Of a stretch of 64,000 nucleotides of DNA, positions 19,106 through 28,700 are shown in pieces. Made by a program: the position numbers and the translations under genes. A model generated the notes under the pieces. That model was not told where the DNA came from, searched no databases, and saw only the letters and a list, made by a program, of their open reading frames with translations. Source of the DNA: CAMTUW01 sp947085035 (GTDB lineage: Bacteria > Actinomycetota > Coriobacteriia > Anaerosomatales > PHET01); NCBI GenBank assembly GCA_947085035.1, contig CAMTUW010000010.1:144692-208691 (forward strand), given 5' to 3'. Positions within the stretch are counted from its first letter, which is position 1, and each line of letters begins with the position of its first letter.

Positions 19106-20628
19106 GCTCCTGTCGTATCATCGGTGCCGATGTTGGATGTCTTCACGCGGTTCCGGCCCTCGTTCTTGGCACGATACAGTGCGTCATCGGCCCCCCGAAG
19201 CAGCGTCTCCTTATCGCGGGCGTGCGCAGGGTACGTGGCCAGACCGAGGCTCACCGTCATGGTGATCGTATGTTCACCGTCGGAATCCGCGAACAGGTGC
19301 TGTGCGATCGTCTCGCGCAACTTCTCCGCAACGACGTATGCGCCCGAACTGTCGGTTTCGGGCAACACGACAGAGAACTCCTCGCCCCCGTAACGAGCAA
19401 CCAGGTCGACTTCGCGCACGCTGCGCTCCATGAGCATCGCCAGTTCGGCCAGGGCATGGTCGCCCGCGATGTGGCCCTGCGAGTCGTTGAAGCCTTTGAA
19501 GTCGTCAACGTCCACCATGATCAGCGAGAGGTTCTTCTCGTAGCGTCGCGCCCGCTCGATCTCGTCGTCAAGACGTGTCTGGAGATGTCGGTAGTTCGCG
19601 AGCCCCGTCAGTTCGTCTGTGATCGCAAGCTTCTTCGTGAGCCGGTACAGTCGTGCGTTCTCGACAGCCACCGCGAGCTCACTTCCAACCGCCCCCAGCA
19701 CGAGCCTGTCGTCTTCGGACAGCGATTCGACCTCGTTGGCGGACGCGCACAGAAGCACCATCGTTTCGACATGGTCGAAAATCGAGACGCACGAGAAGTG
19801 ATCGTTCAGGGAGCCATAACTGACCGCACCCTCAACCTCTTCCGGCGAGGGTGGAGCGACCATGCCGACACTGGCCGAGAACAACGTCTCGGACTTGGCC
19901 TTGTCGATGACGAACAGGCAGCACGATTCAATGCCGATCGCCTTGGAGAGAACGTCGAGCACGAGCGGGCCGACCCGCTCGTAGTCAAGTGACGAGTGGA
20001 TGATCTCGGTGATCTGCGAAACCGCTTGGAGCTCCGCAACGCGCCTTCCCAGTTGCTTGATGGCGTCAGCACGTTCGGCAGCGAGCACACGAACCTTCTC
20101 CTCCTGCCTGCGGCGGCCTTCTGTCGAGTCGGCGACGATACCCGCGAGGATCGGTATGGCCCCCACGGTCATCGCGAACATGATGATGTTCGCCCCCGCG
20201 ACCGGGCTGGCAAGAGCGTGTCCCAGCGCATACGCGAGGGCCGACCCCATGCCGATGAGCCACGCGGTCTGTCTGCGGACGAAGAGCGCGAACACGACGG
20301 GCAACAGCATCGCCACGGGGTAGAACGCATCCTCGATCCCGTAGAGCAAGTAGCTGAACCCCATGACACACGCCAGATCGACGGGAAGCATCCAGCGCAT
20401 GGCCACGAGCAGCCGCTTGGGTCGTCGGACCTGATACAGGTGAAGCACGAAAGTCACGCTTCCCAGTGCGACCAGGAACACCACATACCAGACCATCTCG
20501 CGAGGACCACCCGGGAACTCGATGCCCACGAACGGCAAGACGACCAGGAGGCCGACCAGCGCCCCCCGGGCACGCACGTAGAGCCGCTGCTCCGGCGTCG
20601 CGTGCGCTTTGTTGGTCACTGCAACCAC
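19102..20628 (-). CDS. Membrane GAF-GGDEF diguanylate cyclase
   Basis: The 508-residue protein has about six transmembrane helices (residues 20-165), a coiled-coil linker (about 170-205), a GAF-type sensor domain (about 205-335) and a GGDEF domain (about 340-500). The catalytic signature is G-G-E-E-F with an R-E-V-D inhibitory site five residues before it, so active c-di-GMP synthesis with feedback is expected. The GAF domain has Cys-Cys and Cys near I-E-S-C-C-L-F-V; no known ligand motif stands out. The first codon is GTG at 20628 without a strong ribosome site; another GTG four codons in is possible. pheA follows with a 4-base overlap. Confidence 0.9.
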   Translation of the reverse strand: MVAVTNKAHATPEQRLYVRARGALVGLLVVLPFVGIEFPGGPREMVWYVVFLVALGSVTFVLHLYQVRRPKRLLVAMRWMLPVDLACVMGFSYLLYGIEDAFYPVAMLLPVVFALFVRRQTAWLIGMGSALAYALGHALASPVAGANIIMFAMTVGAIPILAGIVADSTEGRRRQEEKVRVLAAERADAIKQLGRRVAELQAVSQITEIIHSSLDYERVGPLVLDVLSKAIGIESCCLFVIDKAKSETLFSASVGMVAPPSPEEVEGAVSYGSLNDHFSCVSIFDHVETMVLLCASANEVESLSEDDRLVLGAVGSELAVAVENARLYRLTKKLAITDELTGLANYRHLQTRLDDEIERARRYEKNLSLIMVDVDDFKGFNDSQGHIAGDHALAELAMLMERSVREVDLVARYGGEEFSVVLPETDSSGAYVVAEKLRETIAQHLFADSDGEHTITMTVSLGLATYPAHARDKETLLRGADDALYRAKNEGRNRVKTSNIGTDDTTGA

Positions 20629-20758
20629 GAGGATTCCCGGTCAGGAGTGATGCGGCGGCGACCGCCACCGCGGTCTCATGGTACAAGTATAGCGAACCGC
20701 TCAACCTCACCTGCGGATTCAACACGTTCTAAAGCGCTCGGTCCGCGAACGGAGACAC

Positions 20759-21550
20759 ATGGATGACGCACGTCTGAGCGAACTGCTGTCGGCGGTCGCC
20801 ACCGGGCAGCGCTCGGTCGCTGACGCGATGCAGTCCCTTTCCGGTCCCACCTTCAGCGAGGTGTCCAGCGTCAACGAGGTCGTCGATGCGTGCGTCGACT
20901 TGGACCGCGCGTCGCGGTGCGGCTTCCCGGAAGTCATCTTCGCGCAGGGCAAGACTGACGAGCAGGTCGCCTCCATCTTCGAGCGGCTGCTCGAGCACTC
21001 GCCCGTCGTTCTCGCCACCCGCGTGAGCGCATCCCACGCCGATGCCGTGCGCTTGGTCGCACCCGATGTGGTCCACTACGAGACCGCCCGCTTGCTCCTG
21101 GTCGACCGCCGCCAAGACAAACCGGCCCGAGGCCACATCGTCGTCGCGAGCGCCGGAACAGCGGACCTGCCGGTCGCCGAAGAGGCGGTTCTGTGCGCCG
21201 AGATCATGGGCTCTCGTGTGACGCGGGTCTATGACGTGGGCGTCGCGGGTGTCCACCGCGCGTTGGCGCATGTCAGCACCCTGCGTGAGGCCCGGGTGAT
21301 CATCGTCGTGGCGGGCATGGAAGGCGCCCTTCCCTCGCTCGTGGGCGGGCTTGTCGACGTGCCGGTGGTGGCGGTTCCGACCAGCGTGGGATACGGGGCG
21401 AATTTCGGCGGAGTATCGGCTCTGCTCACGATGCTGAACTCGTGCGCCGGAGGCATCAGCGTGATGAACATCGACAACGGCTTCGGAGCTGCCGTCGTCG
21501 CCACCCGCATCAACGACCCCGCGTGGGCGCGCGCGCTGGAGAAGCCGTGA
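20759..21550 (+). CDS. larB: Pyridinium-3,5-bisthiocarboxylate mononucleotide pathway enzyme LarB
   Basis: The 263-residue protein matches LarB, which carboxylates and hydrolyses nicotinic acid adenine dinucleotide in the first step of the nickel-pincer nucleotide (NPN) cofactor pathway. The C-terminal half is an AIR-carboxylase-like fold: V-V-A-S-A-G-T-A-D-L-P-V-A-E-E-A near residue 125, then V-V-A-G-M-E-G-A-L-P-S-L-V-G-G, and P-T-S-V-G-Y-G-A-N-F-G-G-V-S-A-L-L-T-M-L-N-S-C near 215, all strongly conserved in LarB. The stop overlaps the larC start (GTGA), so they form a coupled pair. LarE, the sulfur-donating step, and the apoenzyme LarA or another NPN-dependent racemase are not in the window. 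Confidence 0.93.
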   Translation: MDDARLSELLSAVATGQRSVADAMQSLSGPTFSEVSSVNEVVDACVDLDRASRCGFPEVIFAQGKTDEQVASIFERLLEHSPVVLATRVSASHADAVRLVAPDVVHYETARLLLVDRRQDKPARGHIVVASAGTADLPVAEEAVLCAEIMGSRVTRVYDVGVAGVHRALAHVSTLREARVIIVVAGMEGALPSLVGGLVDVPVVAVPTSVGYGANFGGVSALLTMLNSCAGGISVMNIDNGFGAAVVATRINDPAWARALEKP

Positions 21551-22794
21551 TCGCGCATCTCGACTGCTCCACCGGTGTCTCCGGCGACAAGTTCCTCGGA
21601 GCGCTGCTCGATGTCGGGACACAGCGCGGGGTCTTCTCGGCATCGGATCTGTTGGAGCTCGCAGGCCGGATGGTGCCCGAAGCGCGCGTGCGCGCGGACA
21701 CGGTCATGAGCCGGGGCGTGGCGGCACTCGGAGTACGGGTGAAAGCCGAAAGCGAGCCCGGTCACCGCACCTGGCGAGACGTCCGGGCGCTGATCGAGCG
21801 AGCCGGGCTGTCGGCCCCGGTCCTGGAGTCCTCGCTCGAGGTGTTCTCGGCGCTGGCGAAGGCCGAGGCCAGCATCCACGGGTGCTCACCCGATGACGTG
21901 CACTTCCACGAGGTGGGCGCGCTGGACTCGATCATCGATGTCGTGGGCGTGTGTGCGGCGGTGTTCGCGCTGGGGATCGAGCGGCTCACTGCATCAGAGA
22001 TCGCTACCGGCTGGGGCGTCGTGAGCGCGAGCCACGGATCCCTGCCGGTTCCGGCGCCCGCCACCGCGCTGCTGCTCCTGGGCGTGCCGACCCGCCCGGG
22101 GCCTGCCGGGCCCAACGGATCCGACCCGGGCGAGCTCACCACCCCGACCGGGGCTGCACTGGCAAGCGTTCTCGTCGACGGTTACGGCGCGTGTCCGCCG
22201 ATGATCGCGCGGTTCGTGGGCCACGGCGCCGGGACGCGCGACATCGGCCACCCGAACGTCTGCCGCCTCACGATGGGCGATCCGCTCACGAGCACCGCCG
22301 AGACGATGGCGCCCAGCGCCGACGAGTGCGCTTCCGAACGCGTCTCGCTGCTCGAGACGAACCTCGACCACCTCTCACCGGAAGCGGTCTCGTTCGCGAG
22401 CGAGGAGCTTCTCGCGAAGGGGGCGCTTGACGTCTGGTGCACGCCGGTGACCATGAAGAAGGGCCGAGCAGCCGTGGTGTTGTCACTGCTCGCGCGGCCC
22501 GGGGACGCCGGGGAGCTCACAGCGCTGGTGCATCGCCTCACCGGCTCGCTGGGCGTCCGGCACCACGAGATCACCCGTAGCGTCGTTGCCCGCGAGATCG
22601 TGACGCTCGATTCAGAGTGGGGGCCGGTTCGCTTCAAACGCGGCGCCGGGCTGACCCGCCCCGAGCATGACGACGTGGCAAGAATCGCCCGCGACACAGG
22701 CCGCACCTATGCCGAGGTCGCCTCGGATCTCAACGCGCTGATCTCACGAGACGCGCCAGCCGCAGGTCTCGGCGACGAGGAACCCCTCGGCTGA
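21547..22794 (+). CDS. larC: Nickel insertion protein LarC
   Basis: The 415-residue product is LarC, the CTP-dependent nickel insertase that completes the nickel-pincer nucleotide. It opens with H-L-D-C-S-T-G-V-S-G-D-K-F-L-G-A-L-L-D (family: D-x-x-x-G-x-S-G-D), then H-F-H-E-V-G-A-L-D-S-I-I-D-V-V-G near residue 120, and E-T-N-L-D-H-L-S-P-E in the second half. In some Lactobacillus strains larC is split and needs a programmed frameshift; here it is one continuous frame. The GTG at 21547 overlaps the larB stop. The 3' end overlaps the convergent glycosylase gene by 51 bases. Confidence 0.92.
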   Translation: MIAHLDCSTGVSGDKFLGALLDVGTQRGVFSASDLLELAGRMVPEARVRADTVMSRGVAALGVRVKAESEPGHRTWRDVRALIERAGLSAPVLESSLEVFSALAKAEASIHGCSPDDVHFHEVGALDSIIDVVGVCAAVFALGIERLTASEIATGWGVVSASHGSLPVPAPATALLLLGVPTRPGPAGPNGSDPGELTTPTGAALASVLVDGYGACPPMIARFVGHGAGTRDIGHPNVCRLTMGDPLTSTAETMAPSADECASERVSLLETNLDHLSPEAVSFASEELLAKGALDVWCTPVTMKKGRAAVVLSLLARPGDAGELTALVHRLTGSLGVRHHEITRSVVAREIVTLDSEWGPVRFKRGAGLTRPEHDDVARIARDTGRTYAEVASDLNALISRDAPAAGLGDEEPLG

Positions 22795-23595
22795 GAGTTC
22801 GGCGAGCAGCTCCCGCGATTCGTCTTCCGAGAGCCCCAGCCCGTACGCGAGCTCCTCGGCGCTCGAACCGGGAGCATCCAGCACGGCTCGCAACAGGCGG
22901 GCGCGCTTCTGTCGGCGAGAACCCTCGAACGCCGACTGCCGTCCATGGTGAGCGCTTCTCCTCGAAGGGTTCGGCATGGTCCGCTTGAGGTGCGCTCCGT
23001 AGTCGAGAAGCGCCTGGTTCCACGTGCGGGCCCCGATTCCGATCTCTTCGGCACGCGCGGCCGCCGCCACGACCCACGGCGCGATCTCGCGATCCGTGAT
23101 CCCGTCGCGGCCTTCGAAGAGCTCGTGCAGCACCACGGCGCGCACGTTGGTCTCGAGGTAGGCGGCGTGCCGGTCGAAGGCGAACGCGAGCACGCCGGCC
23201 GCGGTGGCGGGACCGACTCCGGGAAGCGCTCGCAGCGCGACCTCATCGGCGGGAAGCGTCGCCGGACCGACGGCGCCAAGCGCCACGTGCGCCGAGACGA
23301 CCTGCTCGGCCGCGCGCTTCAGCGCCACCGCACGACGGTTGTAGCCCAACCCCTGCCACGCCCGCAACACGGCCTCGAGCGGTGCCGCCGAAAGCGCTTC
23401 GAGCGTCGGGAAGTCCGCCATCCACTGGGCGAAGTAGGACCCGACACGACCCACCTGCGTCTGCTGCAACATGACTTCGCTCACGAGCACAGCGTACGGA
23501 TCGGAAGTCCGTCTCCACGGAAACTCGCGGTACAGCTCAGCGCCGCGCGTCGCAACGCGCTCGACGAAGGCGCTGACCCGGGTGTCATCAACCAT
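22744..23595 (-). CDS. MutY-like HhH-GPD DNA glycosylase without Fe-S cluster
   Basis: The 283-residue protein belongs to the MutY/endonuclease III superfamily. Hallmarks are S-E-V-M-L-Q-Q-T-Q-V with Glu40 (the MutY catalytic acid), W-Q-G-L-G-Y-N-R-R-A and the helix-hairpin-helix L-P-G-V-G-P-A-T-A-A-G. The usual catalytic Asp position reads Y-L-E-T-N-V, so Asp is replaced by Glu148. The C-terminal four-Cys [4Fe-4S] site is missing: the region D-Y-G-A-H-L-K-R-T-M-P-N-P-S-R-R-S has no Cys. There is no NUDIX domain; instead the chain ends in a winged-helix-like segment (about 235-283). Fe-S-free MutY relatives are known. Activity on A:8-oxoG is plausible but not certain. Confidence 0.8.
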   Translation of the reverse strand: MVDDTRVSAFVERVATRGAELYREFPWRRTSDPYAVLVSEVMLQQTQVGRVGSYFAQWMADFPTLEALSAAPLEAVLRAWQGLGYNRRAVALKRAAEQVVSAHVALGAVGPATLPADEVALRALPGVGPATAAGVLAFAFDRHAAYLETNVRAVVLHELFEGRDGITDREIAPWVVAAAARAEEIGIGARTWNQALLDYGAHLKRTMPNPSRRSAHHGRQSAFEGSRRQKRARLLRAVLDAPGSSAEELAYGLGLSEDESRELLAELSAEGFLVAETCGWRVS

Positions 23596-25297
23596 CGTCG
23601 CCCCGCTCTCGCGCGGTCTCGAAGGTCCCCGGGCCCTTCACCTTGGCGGCGAGCGGCACCTCGCGCACCGCGAGCATCGCGAGGAACGCGAGCGCCATCA
23701 TGACCGCGCCGATGAGGAACGTGTCTGCGATGGCGTCGCTCAGCGCGAGCTTGAGATCAGCGACGAACGTCACCATCACCTGCTGCGCCTCGGGCGGTAT
23801 CTGCGCCGCTATCCGCGCGATCGCCCCGCTGTTCAGCAACGCTGCCGGATCGGCCGCCATCTCTTGGAGCAGCGGTCCGAACCGGCCCAGCTTCTCGACG
23901 TCTCGCGCGAGCAGGCCCTGGAGGTTTCGCGCGAACGCGGCGTTCATGACGCCCCCCAGCAGCGCAACGCCCACGGTGCCTCCGATCGAGCGGAAGAACA
24001 TCACCGCCGCGGTCACCTCGCCGATTCTGGTCTGGTACTGGGACTGCAGCGCGATCGCGAACAGCGGCATCGTCACGCCCATGCCAGCACCGATCAGGAC
24101 CATGCCGAACATGAGCGTCACAGACGTCACGTCCGCGTGAAGGCGCGACAACAGGAGCATCCCGACACTCGCCGCGCCAAGCCCGCCCACGCCGAGCCAC
24201 TTGTGGCGCCCGGTGCGTGCGATGATCTGGCCACAGACGATCGAGCCCGTGACCATCGAGACCATCATCGGAATCAGCATCTGGCCCGATGACGCGGCGC
24301 TCGCTCCCTGCACGACCTGCATGAACAGCGGCAGGAACATGATCGACCCGAACATCCCCGCCCCCGACAGGAACAGCACCGCCATGCTCATCGCGAAGGA
24401 GCGGTCGCGAAACAGTCCCACGTCCAGTATCGGCTCGGACGCCCGACTCTCCCTCCAGACGAACACGGCGAGAACCGCCAGTGCGCCGCCCACAAGCGCT
24501 CCGATCGTGGGCGAGAACCATGCGAACTGCGAGCCACCCCAGGTCAGGGCCAACAGGAGCGGCACCAGCCCGGTGACGAGCGCGACGGCGCCCCACCAGT
24601 CGACCGAATGCCGCTGACCGGACTCAGGCTTGGGCAACCCCGCCCACAACACCGTGATGGCGAGAACCCCGAGAGGGATGTTCACGAAGAATATCCAGCG
24701 CCAGGATGCGACGTCTGTGAGCCAGCCCCCCAGAGTGGGCCCAAGCACCGACGCCAGCCCGAAGACCGCTCCGGTGAAGCCCTGGTACTTGCCGCGTTCG
24801 CGGGGCTCGAAGAGGTCGCCAACGATCGCCATGCCGTTGGCCATCATCATGCCGCCGCCCAGACCCTGGAGCCCACGTGCGACGATGAGCTGGATCATGG
24901 GCGTGAGGCCCAGCGGCGCCAGCACTGCATTGAGCGGGCCGGACCCCGCCGCTCCACACAACACCGATCCTCCCATGAACAGCGCGATCCCGCCCACGTA
25001 GAACCACTTGCGACCGTACAGATCCGAAAGCTTGCCCACAAGCGGGACCGCGATGGTGGAGGTGAGCGAGTAGATCGTGAAGATCCACGCGAGCAGCTCC
25101 ATGCCGCCCAGTTCCTTCACGATCTGCGGCATGGCGGGACCGACGATGGTCTGGTCGAGTGCTCCCAACAACAACGCGAGCAACACGCCCGCGAAGACGA
25201 CGGCCTTGCGGCGGCGCGGAAGGTCTCTCAGGTGAACTCGCGGTGATGCTGGTGACCCGGGCGGCCGGGTAGAGGCTCGCTCCGTGTGAACACCCAT
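23588..25297 (-). CDS. MFS efflux transporter, DHA2/EmrB-QacA family
   Basis: The 569-residue inner-membrane protein has about 14 predicted transmembrane helices, the DHA2 layout for proton-driven drug export. Family signatures visible are L-D-Q-T-I-V-G-P-A-M-P in helix 1, G-K-L-S-D-L-Y-G-R-K (motif A) between helices 2 and 3, R-G-L-Q-G-L-G-G-G-M-M (motif B) and V-L-G-P-T-L-G-G-W-L (motif C) in helix 5. The ATG at 25297 has GGAGG five bases upstream and is preferred to 25360. It overlaps the MutY-like gene start by eight bases. The substrate is unknown; a TetR- or MarR-type regulator is not adjacent. Confidence 0.9.
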   Translation of the reverse strand: MGVHTERASTRPPGSPASPRVHLRDLPRRRKAVVFAGVLLALLLGALDQTIVGPAMPQIVKELGGMELLAWIFTIYSLTSTIAVPLVGKLSDLYGRKWFYVGGIALFMGGSVLCGAAGSGPLNAVLAPLGLTPMIQLIVARGLQGLGGGMMMANGMAIVGDLFEPRERGKYQGFTGAVFGLASVLGPTLGGWLTDVASWRWIFFVNIPLGVLAITVLWAGLPKPESGQRHSVDWWGAVALVTGLVPLLLALTWGGSQFAWFSPTIGALVGGALAVLAVFVWRESRASEPILDVGLFRDRSFAMSMAVLFLSGAGMFGSIMFLPLFMQVVQGASAASSGQMLIPMMVSMVTGSIVCGQIIARTGRHKWLGVGGLGAASVGMLLLSRLHADVTSVTLMFGMVLIGAGMGVTMPLFAIALQSQYQTRIGEVTAAVMFFRSIGGTVGVALLGGVMNAAFARNLQGLLARDVEKLGRFGPLLQEMAADPAALLNSGAIARIAAQIPPEAQQVMVTFVADLKLALSDAIADTFLIGAVMMALAFLAMLAVREVPLAAKVKGPGTFETARERGDDG

Positions 25298-25475
25298 CCT
25301 TGCCTCCACGAAACAGAGCACGACATCCGCTTGCAGATCGGGCCGGAACGACTCGCTCATAGGCTACAGACAATGTGCCTGTGCGCCGATACTTGTTGAA
25401 GATTGATCATTATGAGGTTACCATCGGGCGAGCCGGAGTGAAACGGGGCGGCTCACGGATCCACACAGGGAGCGC

Positions 25476-25682
25476 ATGATGGGGAAGCTCTTCGACTACT
25501 GTTCTCAGATCCAGCAGCACATCGACACACACAACCTCGACGTCTTCAAGTCCAGGGGTGAACTGGCTCTGCGCTGCGGCTTCCTGGTGTCGTTGGTCGG
25601 TCCTGACGAGCCGGACGATCCCCAGAAGATCGAGGCACTTCGCCAGGCGGCTCACGACGTGTTCGGGCTGGATCTGCGCTAA
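25476..25682 (+). CDS. Small conserved-looking protein of unknown function (68 aa)
   Basis: The 68-residue cytoplasmic protein has a GGGAGCGC site before ATG 25476 (a second ATG follows directly). It is rich in predicted helix with a single L-A-L-R-C-G-F-L-V-S-L-V hydrophobic segment and a D-E-P-D-D-P-Q-K-I-E-A-L-R-Q-A-A-H tail. I do not recognise a family. It sits alone between the divergent MFS gene and the giant cytochrome gene, with the same strand and a 70-base gap to the latter. Confidence 0.55.
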   Translation: MMGKLFDYCSQIQQHIDTHNLDVFKSRGELALRCGFLVSLVGPDEPDDPQKIEALRQAAHDVFGLDLR

Positions 25683-25752
25683 GCCGGCTTCTTCTTCAAG
25701 CTCCCGGCGATAAGAACCGGGCACACGATTGTGTTCATGAGGAGCACCCGTC

Positions 25753-28700
25753 TTGGCAGGAACGAAACAGCCTCAACGATTCGAGCCCTCGGGGGGGTAT
25801 CGCCCCCTTCCTTCTGGACCATCCCAGCAGAAAGCCGCGCGTGCGAGAAACCTGAAGGTCGGACTCTGGTCGGTCGGCGCCATCGCGCTCGTCGTGTTCT
25901 CTATGACCTGGAACCCTCCGACTGAACGTACCCACTCGTTCACCAAGGCCAGCGACTACGTCGCATCCAAAGAATCCGGCTGCACGAACTCAGGAGAAGG
26001 CTGCCACGACAGCGAGTCTTCGTACAGCGACTACAACGTCTATCACCCGAATACGAACTGCACGACCTGCCATGAGTATCAGGGCGTGGGCTGCATCCCC
26101 TGCCATTCACCCAAGGGCGGCGAGTGCCAGTCCTGTCACGACGGGACCATGCCCGGAGCAGGCGATCAGGTGCGCCTGACGGACCCGTATCCAAAGGGCC
26201 ACTACCGCGAGACCACCCATACCGCAACAGGAACCGACATGAAAGCCGTCATGCGTGCCGCCAAGGACGGTGAAGCGCAGGCCAAGTGCACGGAGTGTCA
26301 CAGTCGGGACCTGCGAAAGGCTCACGAGAAGGTACCTCCCGTCGAGGGCAGCGAGTACGGCGAGAGCGTGGGTTGCGGCGAATGCCACAACGACACGCGC
26401 TCGTTCGGGCTTGAGCAGGTGCTCGCCAACTGGGAGGACCGACGCTGCGAGAGCTGCCACCGAGAGGACAGCTCCTCGCCGATGCACAGCGTCGATGTGG
26501 CCGCCGCCGTTGAGTCGACTGGCGGCCCGGGATGTGGAGAGACCGGCGCCGGCTGTCATGACGACTCCGACGTGCACTCGCTTCATGCGAACGCTCCCGA
26601 GAACTGCTCGGGTTCGGCGAAAGATGGCGAACCCGGCTGCCACGACCTCGAGCGAGAAGCGCACCAGCCCGAGATGACCACGTGCGGCGGCGGCGATCAG
26701 GTCTGCCACCCGAAGTACGAGAACGACCGCTTCACACACGACGAAGACCGCAAGGTCCACTCGGTCAAGGGAACGCTCGCCGCGAACCGCCGATTCGGTG
26801 ACACCCCTTGTGGCGCATGTCACGTGATGCTTTCAGACCGCACGAGCCTCGTAACGGAACACGAGCGTCCCGGCAACGCGCTCGCGGGGGCGAAACCGAA
26901 CACCTGCGAAGGGTGCCACAACAGCACCGACGCAACGGTCGAAGCGGTCAAGAACGACTGGCCCGCGCGCGACACCGCATCAGCGTGCGAGTCGTGCCAT
27001 GACGGGGCAACCGTGACCGCTCGACACAGCGAGATACAGAGCGCGCACAGGGGGAATCCCATCAGCGAAAACGGCAGACCAGCACCTGACGCGTGCTCAG
27101 GCGGCGGCTGCCACGACACGATCGACCTCCTCACCTTGCACCGAAAGACCGGCTGTACGACCGCCGGATGCCACGACACGACGGGTAACATCCGCGGGAC
27201 GACCAAGAGCTGCGGCGGCACCGACACATCCGCTGCGTGCCACGCAAGCGTCCACGATGGCGACGACGCCCTGCACACCGCCGGCATCAGGCAGGCGGCA
27301 GCGAGCCTGACTGACACTGCGACCGGCATCGTCATCGCCTGCTACCGCTGTCACAGCATGAAGCTCAGAACCGAGCATATACGGCCCGGCTCCTCGATCG
27401 CGAGTGGAACGAGCACCGTCTGTGCGCGCTGTCACGACGCAAGCAGTGCCGCAGGCATCGTATCGGATGGCTGGAGTACCCGACCCACCGCACAGGGATG
27501 CGCCGCCTGTCACACGACCTCAACGATCAACGCACGTCACACCACCCTCGAATCCAAGCACGTGGGACGTCCACTCACCGACAAGAACGAGCCTTCCGAG
27601 AAGGCGTGCGTCGATGGCGGGTGCCATGCGGTGCTCGACCTGCGTATTCTTCACGTCTCGACCGGCTGCACCACCAAGGGCTGCCACGGCTCCGAAGGAG
27701 ACATCCGGGGCGCGAACATCAAGAGTTGCGGCGGAACCGATACGGCGGTGGCGTGCCACGTGAAGGTCCACGACGGCGACGACGCCCTGCACACCGCCGG
27801 TCGACTGCAGGCCGAGGCGACCATGACCGACCCCGCAACCGGCGTCGTCGTCAGATGCACGAGCTGCCACGGCATGAAACTCCGAACCGAGCATGTGCGG
27901 CCCAACGCCTCGATCGCGACCGGTGCGGGCACGGTCTGCGCGAGGTGCCACGACTTCTCGCCGGTGACCCGTGCGGTCGCTCGCGAGGACTGGGAGGCTC
28001 GCGACACGGCCTCGGCCTGTGCGGCCTGCCACGGCGCGCCAGGCGGATCGTCAACCCCTCACAGCAACATCGCGACCGCGCACGTCGCGACCGAACACTC
28101 CTTACTGGGCACGCCGACACCCGGCACGTGCGTGACCGCAGGCTGCCACGGTTCGACCGACGTACGCGTGCTGCATGCGCGCAAGGGATGCACGAACATC
28201 GCCTGTCATCGCGCTACCGATGACATTCGCGGGATACTCGCCAAGCCCTCCTGCGGTCGCGGCGGATGCCACCCCACCGTGCTTTCGGCGACCACGCACC
28301 GACCGGCGCACGCGGCGGATCTCGACGGCACGATCGAGGGCGTCACCTACCGGGTGGGCGAGAACATCGGGTGCTTCGGCTGTCACTACCGAGACCTGCA
28401 ACTCGAGCACTCCCGCGCGCTTCAAGCGGGCATGGAGGGCGGCGGAGCGAGTACGTGTCGCATCTGCCACGAGGGCCCGACAGCGTCTGAGAACGGTACC
28501 TTCTCTGCGCTGCCCGCCGTCAAGAATGCGATCGCTGCCGGGGACCGGCGCTGCGTAGCCTGCCACCGGAGCGGCTCTGCCACCGACGGACCGATCGCAG
28601 TCGCATCCCCGCACCGCGGGTTCCCGACAGACGGCTCGTCCCCGCCGGGCCGGGTGTGGGCCGACCCCGCCGATGAGTGGCGTGTCGCGCTTGATTCCGA

